DNA of 64,000 nucleotides from positions 1 through 64,000 of the forward strand of contig CAWDNV010000029.1 of NCBI GenBank assembly GCA_963803735.1, given 5' to 3'. The stretch is from Palsa-189 sp963803735. GTDB lineage: Bacteria; Acidobacteriota; Terriglobia; Acidiferrales; UBA7541. A model generated the notes under the pieces. That model had not been told where the DNA came from. It worked only from the letters and a program-made list of their open reading frames with translations, and did not search any database. The position numbers and the translations under genes were made by a program. Below, one piece after another: positions 1 through 8,110 of this stretch; the first letter of the stretch is position 1, and each line of letters opens with the position of its first letter.

Positions 1-33
1 ATGGCGCGGAAGATGGCGAGCAAGGCCGCTTAG
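1..33 (+). CDS. Possible C-terminal end of an XRE-type regulator (partial, enters from left edge)
   Basis: The first 33 bases read A-R-K-M-A-S-K-A-A then stop on the plus strand. The same kind of ending, ALARKMARERVA, closes the XRE-regulator remnant at 766-996, so this may be the last codons of a gene whose body lies outside the window. It is convergent with the RRM gene and overlaps its stop by a few bases. The match is only about five residues, so this is a weak inference. Confidence 0.25.
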   Translation: MARKMASKAA

Positions 34-377
34 TAGCGTCCGCGGCCACCACCTCCACCCCGGTCACCGCCTCGCCCTCCCTCACGTCCGCGCCCTCCAC
101 CGCCGTAACCGCCACGACCACCGCCGCCTTCACGCGGGCGGGATTCATTGACTACCACGTTGCGGCCCATGAAATCCTGGCCGTTGAGGGACTGGATAAG
201 GCGGGCCGCTTCTTCATCGTTGTCGACTTCAACGAAGCCGAACCCACGCGGCTGTCCACTGTCGCGGTCCTTCACTAGGCTCACGCTCGCTGATGTTGCA
301 CCCGCCTGTTTGACCCAATTGCTTATATCTTCTTCGGTAGCTTGGAATGGTAAGTTGCCCACATACAGTTTCTTCAA
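30..377 (-). CDS. Glycine-rich RNA-binding protein (RRM domain), copy 1
   Basis: About 115 residues: one RRM fold (about residues 1-80) with RNP-2 LYVGNL and RNP-1 RGFGFVEV, then a tail rich in G, R and Y (RGG-like). Proteins of this family bind single-stranded RNA and are often cold or stress induced. I place the start at a TTG (377-375) because AAAGGAG lies five bases upstream and the protein then begins (M)KKLYVGNL, as in many family members. The frame is open further upstream to 458, but that stretch overlaps the neighbouring small gene. The second copy at 25238-25582 keeps the same Shine-Dalgarno and TTG and diverges shortly upstream of them, which supports this start. Confidence 0.88.
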   Translation of the reverse strand: MKKLYVGNLPFQATEEDISNWVKQAGATSASVSLVKDRDSGQPRGFGFVEVDNDEEAARLIQSLNGQDFMGRNVVVNESRPREGGGGRGGYGGGGRGREGGRGGDRGGGGGRGRY

Positions 378-432
378 GGTGGCTCCTTTGGCGAGTGGGA
401 ACTCTAGCGACCGTTGCGTGGCTTCCGCGTAC

Positions 433-627
433 TCAACTGGGCGAATAGCTTTTCCCAACTAAATTCGCGACGACCTTACCCCGTGGCGCCGTGTAGGCGG
501 CTAACCCGGCGTGATTAATTTCCACGCGGCCCACATAATTCCGTTTCTTGCCGTATGCCCGTATGGATACGCCGACTCTGCTCAACGGTATTTCCTCAAG
601 CTGTAAGAATCCTGTGCGTTTTGTCAT
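433..627 (-). CDS. Small conserved-looking protein of unknown function
   Basis: A 64-residue basic protein beginning MTKRTGFLQLEEI. The ATG at 627-625 has GGAGG nine bases upstream, so I prefer it to the longer open frame starting at 669. It has no signal peptide or membrane segment, and no family is recognised. It lies just upstream of the RRM gene on the same strand (55 bases from this stop to the TTG of the RRM gene), so the two may be co-transcribed. The duplicate RRM copy at 25.2 kb is not accompanied by it. Confidence 0.6.
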   Translation of the reverse strand: MTKRTGFLQLEEIPLSRVGVSIRAYGKKRNYVGRVEINHAGLAAYTAPRGKVVANLVGKSYSPS

Positions 628-765
628 TGACTCGTTCCTCCGTAGGGCGGCGATTCTATCCGAAGCCACTGAGTCAAGCCAAGCTCAGCGACACTTGACT
701 TGATGTTCCTGCCGGGCATAAATAGCTCGCCTGTCTCTCCCGATCTAACTCAAACGCTCGTGTGA

Positions 766-996
766 TGGGCACGTGCCTTGGATGTACCCCTCTATCAAAT
801 TTTCTATGAAGGAGAGAATCCGCCTGCATTGCCATCGCCGAAGCCTATTAAAGCCAATTCGCCCTTGTGGGGCTTCAATGGAGCGGATGCGCGATTGCTG
901 ATGCAATTACGCGGCGCCTTGAGCCGTACCAAGGAAACTGACCGTCAGGTGCTGCTGGCGTTAGCACGCAAGATGGCAAGAGAACGGGTCGCTTGA
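766..996 (+). pseudogene. C-terminal remnant of an XRE-family transcriptional regulator
   Basis: The frame reads WARALDVPLYQIFYEGE, a PP-A-LP stretch, and ends LLMQLRGALSRTKETDRQVL then ALARKMARERVA. From memory this resembles the C-terminal part of acidobacterial XRE regulators, where the helix-turn-helix leads into a 'RALDVPLYQ(L/I)F' segment. Here an in-frame TGA (763-765) sits directly before WARAL and no helix-turn-helix is visible upstream, so the DNA-binding half is missing. A 72-residue frame from the TTG at 778 is open, but with a poor ribosome site, so expression is doubtful. Confidence 0.55.
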
Positions 997-1006
997 CGGA
1001 GCCGGT

Positions 1007-1282
1007 TCAGGAGGAACGACTACTGGTGAGGTTCTTTACCTCCTTAAAGGCACGGACACCAGCATCAACGGCGTCCCGGACGCGCTGAACATGATCCTTC
1101 GCTTGATCAGCCACTTGAATTGCTTGATCGGCAATCTCACGAACCTTGGCTTGGCCCCGTTCGAGGCCGCCAGTTACGTCTTCCAAACCTTCCCGTATTT
1201 GTTTGCCGATTCTGGGTGCGAATAATGTGGCAAGTGCTGCCCCGATAACGGCTCCGACACCAAATGCAAATGTCGCTCTCAT
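1007..1282 (-). CDS. YtxH-domain-like small membrane-associated protein
   Basis: About 91 residues. The N-terminus MRATFAFGVGAVIGAALATL is a single glycine/alanine-rich membrane segment followed by FAPRIGKQIREGLED, the typical YtxH pattern. A long charged helix follows (about residues 25-85, rich in A, K, V and Q and probably coiled coil). Members are small general-stress proteins of poorly defined function. The start is the second ATG, with GGAGG five bases upstream, rather than the ATG four codons earlier. Confidence 0.8.
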   Translation of the reverse strand: MRATFAFGVGAVIGAALATLFAPRIGKQIREGLEDVTGGLERGQAKVREIADQAIQVADQAKDHVQRVRDAVDAGVRAFKEVKNLTSSRSS

Positions 1283-1326
1283 GTGGACCTCCACCGGAGT
1301 TCATTTTACGCTCGTTTCCAAATGAT

Positions 1327-1638
1327 TCAGTAACCGAGGGCCTTGAGAGCGGTCTCGACTTTGGGATCAGCGTGGATCAGCACCCGTGTTTCGGCTGGGC
1401 CTTCCTCGATTTTGACGATCTGAGCAATCAGCGTTGAAGACCGTATTTCTTTGCCGACTTCCTGTTCGATCCGAAACTCATGGAACACTGCCGGTGAAGT
1501 CTTGAAAGCCTCGATGAACGGCAGCGCATCCGCAGCCTTGACGCGAAGCCAGAACCCGGAGTCATCGCCTAAATCGGGTCGAGCCTTATGGCTTTCAAGG
1601 CTGACCAAGGAAATGCTTATGTCGTGGGCGCGGGACAA
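1327..1638 (-). CDS. Hypothetical cytoplasmic protein
   Basis: 103 residues starting at a TTG preceded by GAGGAG at five bases, a strong site that decides the start. No signal or membrane segment. The sequence looks like a compact alpha/beta protein (for example PFIEAFKTSPAVFHEFRIEQ and TRVLIHADPKVETALKALGY). No family is recognised. It is on the same strand as the YtxH-like gene and 44 bases upstream of it, so the two may form a pair. Confidence 0.6.
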   Translation of the reverse strand: MSRAHDISISLVSLESHKARPDLGDDSGFWLRVKAADALPFIEAFKTSPAVFHEFRIEQEVGKEIRSSTLIAQIVKIEEGPAETRVLIHADPKVETALKALGY

Positions 1639-1939
1639 AACGTCTCCTCGCTATTGCCTTGCCGCTCGAATCCGTGCGAGTACGACTGCCCGGGTCGCCA
1701 CCAAATTCCTTATGCGCATGTGTGAGCAGGCACCAGTCGGGCCAATCCAGAGCACGCAGTTCCAAGTCAGCCGTGAATATCACGAACGTAGTGCAGTAGC
1801 CGCAAATGCTGGGCTCGCCGGGTTTAGGCTGAGTCGATCTGTTCAGCGACTAGCGCAGCGAGTGTCCGCACTCAGGACATTGCCACATCGCGTGCTTTGC
1901 AGCATTCGTCCTTACCGGCCCATCCTCTTGCGCAGTTCG

Positions 1940-2048
1940 GTGGTAAATCGAGCGATGGCACTCATCCACGACGATGAAATCGAAAAACTCAATCGGAATG
2001 GCCGGGTTATAGGCAAGGATGGTGCCGCTCCAAAGCCGATCAATGCAC
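1940..2048 (-). pseudogene. Fragment of a type I restriction HsdR-like subunit (DECH-box region)
   Basis: On the minus strand this stretch reads ILAYNPAIPIEFFDFIVVDE followed by CHRSIYH. This is the Walker B/DECH motif context of HsdR and related superfamily-2 restriction helicases. It sits in a 122-residue open frame, but the flanking residues do not continue the family and no start or other helicase motif is visible. I take it as an isolated remnant of about 35 codons. Confidence 0.55.
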
Positions 2049-2080
2049 GCCAGAAAAACGTTGCGAAGCGTAAACCCCTG

Positions 2081-2232
2081 GACGAATTGCCGGAAGAATT
2101 TGTGACCCTGTGGAACAAGATCAGGCTGAAGACTCGCTACCAAGTTACAGTCGATACAGCGAACTGATCTCAGATGTCGTTGGTGCACTCGATTGGGTAT
2201 TCCTGCGAATGGGTGCAATTCGGCAGCACTGA
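2081..2232 (+). pseudogene. Frameshifted fragment of a type III restriction-like R subunit
   Basis: On the plus strand the frame reads DELPEEFVTLWNKIRLKTRY then QVTVDTA. After a frame change near 2160 it continues ELISDVVGALDWVFLRMGAI to a stop at 2230. The pattern 'FxxLWxKIxxKTxYxVxxDTxxLI' is familiar from R subunits of type III-like restriction enzymes. The piece is short, shifted and next to an oppositely oriented HsdR-like piece, so it is probably debris. Identification is from remembered family patterns only. Confidence 0.4.
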
Positions 2233-2437
2233 TACCACTGATTCCTGCGCCCGGCTCTCTAGTTATTCAAGAGTTCTTTTGTGCTCCATCTGAGACGGCG
2301 GATTACAACAAGCTCATCGGCAATCCCGCTTCGGTCGAGACACCCCAAAAGTAGCAAAGGTATGTGTACATCGGGCAACACAGCTTTGTTCTGTCAGGCT
2401 CGGCATTTGCCGCAACACTTGGGGAGCAATTTCTCCA

Positions 2438-3205
2438 CTAGGCTCCTGATAACTTGCTTTGCTCTGCAACTCCTGCTACCGCTGCCTCCGCGGTCGGAAA
2501 TGAAGAGATGATCCTGTCGACCTTGGTCATCTTCAATACTTCTTCCACAATGCCTCTGGCGCCCGCAACGCGCAAATCTCCCCCGGCTTTCTTCATTTTG
2601 CCGAAACACATCACGATGATTCCCACACCGGTGCTGTCAATATGGCTGACACCAGAAATATCGAAGATGATCTTTTTTGTGGCTTGGCTCAGGAGATCCG
2701 AGATCAGCCACTCAATTTGTTGGCATTCGGGCCCGGCAACAATCCTTCCTACGATCTCCACCACAACGATGTCAGGTTCGATAAACCTTCTCTGAATATT
2801 TAGTTCTCTTTGCTGAACTGCGGCTGGCCCTCCGAGCTCCTCCACGGATGACGTAAAGCGATACCCGCGTCGCGCCAAAGTTCCGATGTATCGATGATCT
2901 TTGGCAGAGTCGCCCAGGACCTCGCGCAACTTGCTTATCGCAGTGTTCAGACCGTTTTCAAAATCGACAAAAGTGTCTCCCGGCCAGAGTCGCTCGTGCA
3001 GGGCCTTGCGGCTTACCAAATTTCCCCGTCGCTCGAGCAAAGCAATTAACACTTGGAAGGGTTTCTCTTGCAAACGGAGTTTTCGGCCGCTCTTCCGCAA
3101 TTCGCCCGTTTCCAGATCAGCTTCAAACGGACCAAAGCGAAAGGAATGGGGAGATTGGGCGGAAGCAGCCACGATGCCGTCAGATTCTAGCACTGTGTAA
3201 GACAT
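2438..3205 (-). CDS. Winged-helix (OmpR/CadC-type) DNA-binding domain fused to a STAS domain
   Basis: 255 residues from the ATG at 3205, which has GGAGGG six bases upstream; a longer frame to 3295 lacks such a site. Residues about 20-115 form a Trans_reg_C winged helix: FRFGPFEADLETGELRKSG, then LQEKPFQVLIALLERRGNLV, then RRGYRF at the end of the wing. Residues about 137-245 form a STAS domain with HIDSTGVGIIV, where the serine is the usual phosphorylation site of anti-sigma-factor antagonists. There is no transmembrane segment, so it is not a CadC-like membrane sensor. The fusion would link partner-switching phosphorylation directly to promoter binding; that role is inference. Confidence 0.88.
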   Translation of the reverse strand: MSYTVLESDGIVAASAQSPHSFRFGPFEADLETGELRKSGRKLRLQEKPFQVLIALLERRGNLVSRKALHERLWPGDTFVDFENGLNTAISKLREVLGDSAKDHRYIGTLARRGYRFTSSVEELGGPAAVQQRELNIQRRFIEPDIVVVEIVGRIVAGPECQQIEWLISDLLSQATKKIIFDISGVSHIDSTGVGIIVMCFGKMKKAGGDLRVAGARGIVEEVLKMTKVDRIISSFPTAEAAVAGVAEQSKLSGA

Positions 3206-3426
3206 TTCGGTCCCTCCGGCATAGCTTAACCGTGAACTTGAGCGCTCCACTGTCGTGCTCCAAAAGGCTTGCAGAGGCAGAGTTCTAATTCCCATTAAGT
3301 CTCACTCAAGCGTCGGAATCGCGCTCTTGTATCCGCGTGGAGGGCTGCGAGAAAAGCTGCGGGAGGATGGACCTGGCGGTTCATCCCCCCTTTCGATCAA
3401 CGACAACCAACCGGGCTCTGCGAAAT

Positions 3427-3597
3427 CTACTTTCTGGCAATGACCACTGGCACGGTCTCAATTTGGCCTGTTTTGACGAACAGTTCGCGTTCTGCCTTGG
3501 TGAGCCGTTTGTAAGTGAAAGATTTGCCAAGCTCAGGAAGGTTCAGGGATCGAACGATACGCTCGTTCCCGTTAACCGTCATGGTTACGCGAGCCAT
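3427..3597 (-). CDS. Small hypothetical protein (56 residues)
   Basis: Reads MARVTMTVNGNERIVRSLNL then PELGKSFTYKRLTKAERELF and ends ETVPVVIARK. Charged helix and strand patterns are regular, and the codon use looks like a real gene. There is no clear Shine-Dalgarno. It lies upstream of the winged-helix/STAS gene on the same strand (about 220 bases away). No family is recognised. Confidence 0.45.
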   Translation of the reverse strand: MARVTMTVNGNERIVRSLNLPELGKSFTYKRLTKAERELFVKTGQIETVPVVIARK

Positions 3598-4025
3598 AAT
3601 GAAGACAATTAAAATAGAATTCCATAGCTAAAGGGCCGACCTGATCCGACTCCCACTCTCGATATATGGGCAACACTTAGGCACATCTGGCCACTAATTC
3701 GCCTTACCACAATTTAGCTGGTAATCTGTGAACTGTGATGCTTGCCCGACATTTTGGAGGCGGATCACTCTCACACCTTGGCGGCACATCTAACTTTCCA
3801 CGTTTAGCTTGATTCGCATGAAGAAGTTGTCCCTGTCTGACTTGATCTTGAAGAGGTCGGATGAAAGGGCCAGTCGATCCTCGTTTGGTCCCTGCAGTCG
3901 TGCCGTGATTGGTAGACCGCCTCGTTGAAAATCACTCTGAATGCTCGGCGCACAAGCCAGAGGCTCCGCGCACAACAGTCGCGAAGCCTCGGTTTTACTC
4001 GGGTTTTGTTCGATTCGCGCTCAGA
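3598..4025 (+). other. Intergenic region, no gene recognised
   Basis: About 430 bases. Short frames exist on both strands (for example 3790-3975 minus) but none has a ribosome site, domain pattern or convincing composition. No repeat or strong hairpin was seen. Confidence 0.5.
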
Positions 4026-5351
4026 TCAGTTGTAGCAGCGGAACATTGGGCCGACTTCGGTGGACGAAGGGATCAAGTTCGTGTTCGCCCAACCGGTGGT
4101 TAACCACTCGACCCTATTGAAGAGGACGACTTCAACGCCTGTCTGAGAAAGTCTGTGAATGCTCCCGTCATTTGCTGCGTAGAACACATCCGATTCCACC
4201 TGATTACCGCCCGGGCGGCTGAACCCGGCCAGTTGCGCGCCGTAGCACGGTGAGACTATGGGTGCGCCAGCCGCAGTGGTCACGTTTTCAGTTGACCAAG
4301 TCGGGGATAACATGCCGCTCGCGCTGCTCTGAACGATTTCGTGCACGTCCATATCTGTACCCGTGGTGAAAAATTGTTCTCCCAGGACGTTGCTGAAACT
4401 CGTAGGAGATGTATATGCCGGCAGGACTCCTGTGGCATTGGACGCGTCCTGGTCAGTCCACCCGGTGCCGCTGTTATGCATTTTGTGAATGTGCCCATCC
4501 TGGGTTTCGTAGAAGACAGACTCGCCGGTGGCATCACTGAATCCGGTCGTTGGGCTGCTTCCGAGAGGCGCGCCCGTCTGAGCGGTCAAATCTTGATTCG
4601 TCCAAGTGATGTATCCCATCGTCACGATTTCACAAAGGTGAGTGAAGGGATTGCAGATAATAGTTTCACGGCTCGCCCAGGCTCCATAGAGCTGGTAAAC
4701 GTGCATGTTTGCGCCGGCATAAAACACATGCTCGCCGGTGCCATCGTGGAAACTAGCGAAGCCGGTGCCATAAGCGGCCAGGGATCCTCCAGTGGAAGCG
4801 GTTAAATCGGTATTGCCAAATGCGCCGCCATTCGATGAAACCGCCATGTGAACGTGCTGATCGCTGGTCTCATAGAAAAGCCTCTCCAAGTTTGTCGTGG
4901 AGTAATTGAACTCACCGACGGCACTATACCCGCTGATTGAACCTACACCGCCGGGACTTTGCACGCCGAGGGCGGTATTGCTCCAGGAACTGCCGTTCGA
5001 ACTAAAGAGACGGTTGATGTGCTGTGCGCCGTCGAGAAGGAAAACGTGCTCGCCTATCGGGTCGCTGTAACTGGTCACGGCGCTGAACATGCCAGCGGCC
5101 GTGCCTCCAGCCATCTGGGTCAGATCTTGATTGTTCCAACTGCTCGTTCCGCAGTTAGACGCGCACAAGAGTTGATGCACGTGGGCATCGGAGCCGAGGA
5201 ATATGGCGTGTTCGCCCACGGTGTCGCTGAAGCTTGTGAGTTGAGCGTGAGCTGCCTTTGGTAGAGCGCAAATGACGAGTACGACGGCGGTCCAAAACGC
5301 TAGTCTCGTGGCCCATCGCGGAACCTGGGGATCGGTCGCTTGGCTTTTCAT
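4026..5351 (-). CDS. Secreted repeat protein, probable lectin-like beta-propeller
   Basis: 441 residues from the ATG at 5351 with GAGGAG just upstream. The signal peptide is about residues 14-37, with a cleavage-like AHA-Q. The mature part is about seven repeats of 45-60 residues. Each carries a core like 'F.D..GEHVFY......VHQLY' followed by 'W.N.DLT...G'. This spacing resembles fungal fucose-lectin-type propellers (AAL-like), where each blade contributes sugar-binding aromatics, but that assignment is by pattern only. It is likely extracellular or periplasmic. No operon partner is visible. Confidence 0.7.
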   Translation of the reverse strand: MKSQATDPQVPRWATRLAFWTAVVLVICALPKAAHAQLTSFSDTVGEHAIFLGSDAHVHQLLCASNCGTSSWNNQDLTQMAGGTAAGMFSAVTSYSDPIGEHVFLLDGAQHINRLFSSNGSSWSNTALGVQSPGGVGSISGYSAVGEFNYSTTNLERLFYETSDQHVHMAVSSNGGAFGNTDLTASTGGSLAAYGTGFASFHDGTGEHVFYAGANMHVYQLYGAWASRETIICNPFTHLCEIVTMGYITWTNQDLTAQTGAPLGSSPTTGFSDATGESVFYETQDGHIHKMHNSGTGWTDQDASNATGVLPAYTSPTSFSNVLGEQFFTTGTDMDVHEIVQSSASGMLSPTWSTENVTTAAGAPIVSPCYGAQLAGFSRPGGNQVESDVFYAANDGSIHRLSQTGVEVVLFNRVEWLTTGWANTNLIPSSTEVGPMFRCYN

Positions 5352-5631
5352 GATCTCCTCCTCGGGATCAATCGTGTGGATTGCTTTAACGCGGGAGATT
5401 CTCAGCTTCTTACCGCGAAGAGGCAATGGACGCGGGCATGATTCAGCCTTTATTCCGGCTTAAGAGCTAAGTTACGGGATTGACGGGATTTCGCAGCTGC
5501 CAAGGCAGGACGCGAGAAACTCCTCCATCGCTGCAGTTTGCGGACGCCAAGCATGATGAGGTCGATAGGTATGAACGTGAGTTTGGAGTGCCCGCACCGT
5601 TTCAGCGACCGAAGACCGTCAGAAGTCCGTT

Positions 5632-6042
5632 GTGACCGTTCGGCTCTTTACAGGGACTGTTGTTGACGGCTACCGGCTTGCCACTCCGAATCTGAATCGG
5701 GTCATGGACCTTATACAGACCCGAATGGGATTCGCCGCGCTGGAGCCGGGCACGCTGAACCTCAGACTGCAAGAAGACTACATCGTCGAGCCTGAGCAGC
5801 TGATAACAGCCGAGGAATATGGCGGCGAGGCACTCAAGCTGAAGCGGTGCCTGATCGGTGGCCGCAAAGCCATAATCGTCAGGCCGGAGAAACACGAGAC
5901 AGAGCCGGGCTACGGACACGGCAAGGCCTATCTCGAAATCATGTCGCCAGTTCATCTCCGAAACACACTGAAGCTGGGCAATGACGACGTGGTCGATGTG
6001 CAGATCGATGGAGATGAGCACTGGTGGAAATCCGGTATCTGA
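5632..6042 (+). CDS. CTP-dependent riboflavin kinase-like protein (DUF120 fold)
   Basis: 136 residues from a GTG. It opens FTGTVVDGYRLATPN, has LEPGTLNLRL in the first half and EIMSPVHLRNTLKLGNDDVV near the C-terminus. The P-G-T-L-N motif and the 'LxxxSPVxLRxxLxLxxGDxV' ending are the two hallmarks of the archaeal RibK family, which phosphorylates riboflavin to FMN with CTP. The length fits a stand-alone RibK (about 130). Bacteria normally use the unrelated bifunctional RibF, so the role here is uncertain. No riboflavin genes are adjacent and no good Shine-Dalgarno precedes the start. Confidence 0.65.
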   Translation: MTVRLFTGTVVDGYRLATPNLNRVMDLIQTRMGFAALEPGTLNLRLQEDYIVEPEQLITAEEYGGEALKLKRCLIGGRKAIIVRPEKHETEPGYGHGKAYLEIMSPVHLRNTLKLGNDDVVDVQIDGDEHWWKSGI

Positions 6043-6164
6043 CTGCGAGCGCCAGCAGGTTACGAGCAATTCGATGTGCCAGTATTGACGTAAGCTAATG
6101 CCGAGCATAATGTTAAATCAATAGCTCTCGGGTCTGCTCGCAAGACAAGAAGGGAGGGACGGCG

Positions 6165-6854
6165 ATGAAGTTCTTCCTGATTTGCGGAATGTTCATTCTA
6201 CCAACTGCAATTCTGGCTCAGTCCGGCCCGGCTTCCGTGTCGATAGGGTTACAGATGCAGGCGGGGCTTGCTTACAAAACGGGTTCTCCGTATTGCGCCA
6301 CGAAGGAGTATCTTCCCACCGAGACTCCTTCTGACGGCGCGAAGGTTGCTCACACGGAGCGGGTGTGCCGCGACTCTCTCGGCAGAGGCCGAGACGAAAT
6401 TTCCCCGACATTAATTGAAATCTTTGATCCGGTCGAAGGGGTTGGGTATACACTCGATACCGTCCAGCGAAGAGCAGGTCGCACCGCCGTTGCGCCCCAA
6501 CTCTCAGTCAATCCGAGCACGTCTCGACCGCGTAGTGAGCCCGGAACGCCCTCACCCACCGTGCAATCGTTGGGCACTGAGGTAATCGAAGGGTTGGTGG
6601 TCGAAGGTACTCGCCGCCCGACTGGGCTCGAATTACTGGCTAGGGGAGACGAAGAGATATGGTTCTCCCCGGAATTGGGAGAAGTGATCGTGATGAAGCG
6701 GTCAGACGGGTTGCAGGGTTCGACCGTCGTGTGGCGACTCACGGACATTGATCGGTCTGAACCTGATCCATCGCTGTTTCGGGTGCCAATCAACTTCACC
6801 ATTGAAGACACGCCAGCCTATGGAGATGTGCTCTCTTCGGTAAAGTCTCAATAG
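6165..6854 (+). CDS. Secreted protein of unknown function (acidobacterial type)
   Basis: 229 residues with a strong site GGGAGG seven bases before the ATG. Signal peptide residues 1-18 (MKFFLICGMFILPTAILA-Q). The mature protein has a central proline/serine-rich linker (about residues 110-135) and a C-terminal half with GTEVIEGLVVEGTRRP and VWRLTDIDRSEPDPSLFRVP. The last segment resembles the closing part of secreted proteins frequent in Acidobacteriota. Function unknown; probably periplasmic or surface. Confidence 0.65.
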   Translation: MKFFLICGMFILPTAILAQSGPASVSIGLQMQAGLAYKTGSPYCATKEYLPTETPSDGAKVAHTERVCRDSLGRGRDEISPTLIEIFDPVEGVGYTLDTVQRRAGRTAVAPQLSVNPSTSRPRSEPGTPSPTVQSLGTEVIEGLVVEGTRRPTGLELLARGDEEIWFSPELGEVIVMKRSDGLQGSTVVWRLTDIDRSEPDPSLFRVPINFTIEDTPAYGDVLSSVKSQ

Positions 6855-7482
6855 AGGTTGCGTAATAGCCATCGCGGTCGTCACGCCGAGCGCCGCGCCT
6901 TTTGTCCATCAAACGTACATCTAGGAATCCAAAGCGTGCAGAGCGTGGACGGTGTGCAGCGCGTGCAAAGTTAGCAAGCCCTGCATTTCGTAACACATGA
7001 TGCAAGCACTGAAGTTAAGTGCGAGTAGCGCTTGACACGCCATTCTTTGAAATGAACACTTCCAAGTGGTCAAGGTTCACATCGGACGCCGGAAGATGTT
7101 CAAATCGCCTCCGCGAGCGCCAGCACGTTCCCGCTTGATTTATACTTTAATCCTGAACCGGGAACGGTCAGAAGGGAGGTCCTATGTTGACCAAGCTTTT
7201 GATGCGTCCTGGCGTCGGTAGTGCGGGACAGCGACGGGACGCATACGACCCCTGCAACAGATAGGGGCAACTGCTGCCTTGCCGTGGGTGAGCTTTATCC
7301 CTGGAACCACGCATCCCTTTACACTTGGGGCTACTCCCCTGGTGTATCGGAAAAATAGAACGGCTAAATGCCGACTGACCTGCTGACAAACTGTTGTCGT
7401 ATGGGAAGTATCGCCGGTACTCGGCGAAAAACCCAGCGTTAGGGGCGGGTGAAAATACCATCCCGCCCTGAATCTCCACTCG
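6855..7482 (+). other. Intergenic region with one possible micro-ORF
   Basis: About 630 bases. The only coding hint is a 26-codon frame at 7184-7264 (MLTKLLMRPGVGSAGQRRDA...), whose ATG has GGGAGG four bases upstream and a TATACT box about 40 bases before it. It could be a leader peptide or the stump of a lost gene. No conserved RNA structure was recognised. Longer frames on the minus strand look like shadows. Confidence 0.3.
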
Positions 7483-7609
7483 CAATCAACAGCGCATTGA
7501 TTGCAATGGCGGAGCCCCGAATCAATCAACCGGTATGGGATCTTCCGGTGGGATTACTGGCCAGTTGAACTGCTGCCCGTGTCGGGACAATTCAATGCGC
7601 AATTGATTG
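7483..7609 (+). repeat. Palindrome-bounded repeat, copy A
   Basis: A 127-bp element that begins with the 21-bp palindrome CAATCAA-cagcgca-TTGATTG (7483-7503) and ends with a near copy (7588-7609, one extra base). It is about 94% identical to 37775-37900 (seven differences). Similarity stops within a base or two of the palindromes, so the ends are defined. It has no convincing coding capacity. It looks like a MITE or REP-type element. Confidence 0.75.
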
Positions 7610-7795
7610 TCCAAACGCTGATTTACTGGTTGGGCGTACGATTCACAGATACGGGTCGACGATTCGGGCATCCAAAACGTGACCCATTTCCGCCCAATTC
7701 CCAGTTGCCGATAAGGCCTGCCGGCTTTTCGGAACGTGGGAGTTTGGAGCCATTGTCGCTTGAGCAGGTTTCATTAAGAATGTAGGCAAGGAACC

Positions 7796-8110
7796 ATGAT
7801 ACGACGTACAGATAGCGAGTTTCTGAACATCGAGGAAGACCTCGTTGCGCTGTTCGAGCGCCTGCTCGCGGAAATGCCTCCGAATGTGGCTTCCCTTGAA
7901 GTACGTCGCGTAGGACGAAACAAAGAGGGATTACAAGCTACTCTTACACCACGGAACCCTTGGGCTGCATCCTTGTGGGTTCATGCCGAGAAAGGTGTTG
8001 GGCTAGTTGATTTGGGTTTTGGGGACTGGGGTAACGCGTGGGAGTTGCCAATCGAAGGGAGGAACCGTAAGGCTGGCAAGGAGGAATTACTGCAGGAGGC
8101 AGAGAATTGA
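7796..8110 (+). CDS. Hypothetical cytoplasmic protein
   Basis: 104 residues with AAGGAA close before the ATG. Mixed alpha/beta composition with LNIEEDLVALFERLLAEMPP at the N-terminus and WAASLWVHAEKGVGLVDLGF in the middle. No signal peptide or recognised domain. It stands alone, about 185 bases after repeat copy A. Confidence 0.55.
   Translation: MIRRTDSEFLNIEEDLVALFERLLAEMPPNVASLEVRRVGRNKEGLQATLTPRNPWAASLWVHAEKGVGLVDLGFGDWGNAWELPIEGRNRKAGKEELLQEAEN

Noticed and set aside
1640..1720. Possible tRNA because of a GATTCGA-like T-arm sequence
   Set aside because: No matching acceptor stem, D-arm or anticodon stem could be folded around it.
1451..2167. A 238-codon plus-strand open frame
   Set aside because: Its first part is antisense to the minus-strand gene at 1327-1638, and only the last about 30 codons show a family pattern; treated as a restriction-subunit fragment, not a gene.
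4026..5351. Assignment of the secreted repeat protein as a sialidase or adhesin
   Set aside because: No Asp-box or adhesin motif; the repeat spacing fits a lectin-like propeller better, and even that is tentative.
5602..6108. Minus-strand 168-codon frame
   Set aside because: It is the shadow of the DUF120 riboflavin-kinase-like gene, which has clear family motifs.
7168..7529. Two overlapping minus-strand frames of 105-115 codons
   Set aside because: No ribosome site, no domain pattern; the 5' part lies in repeat A.
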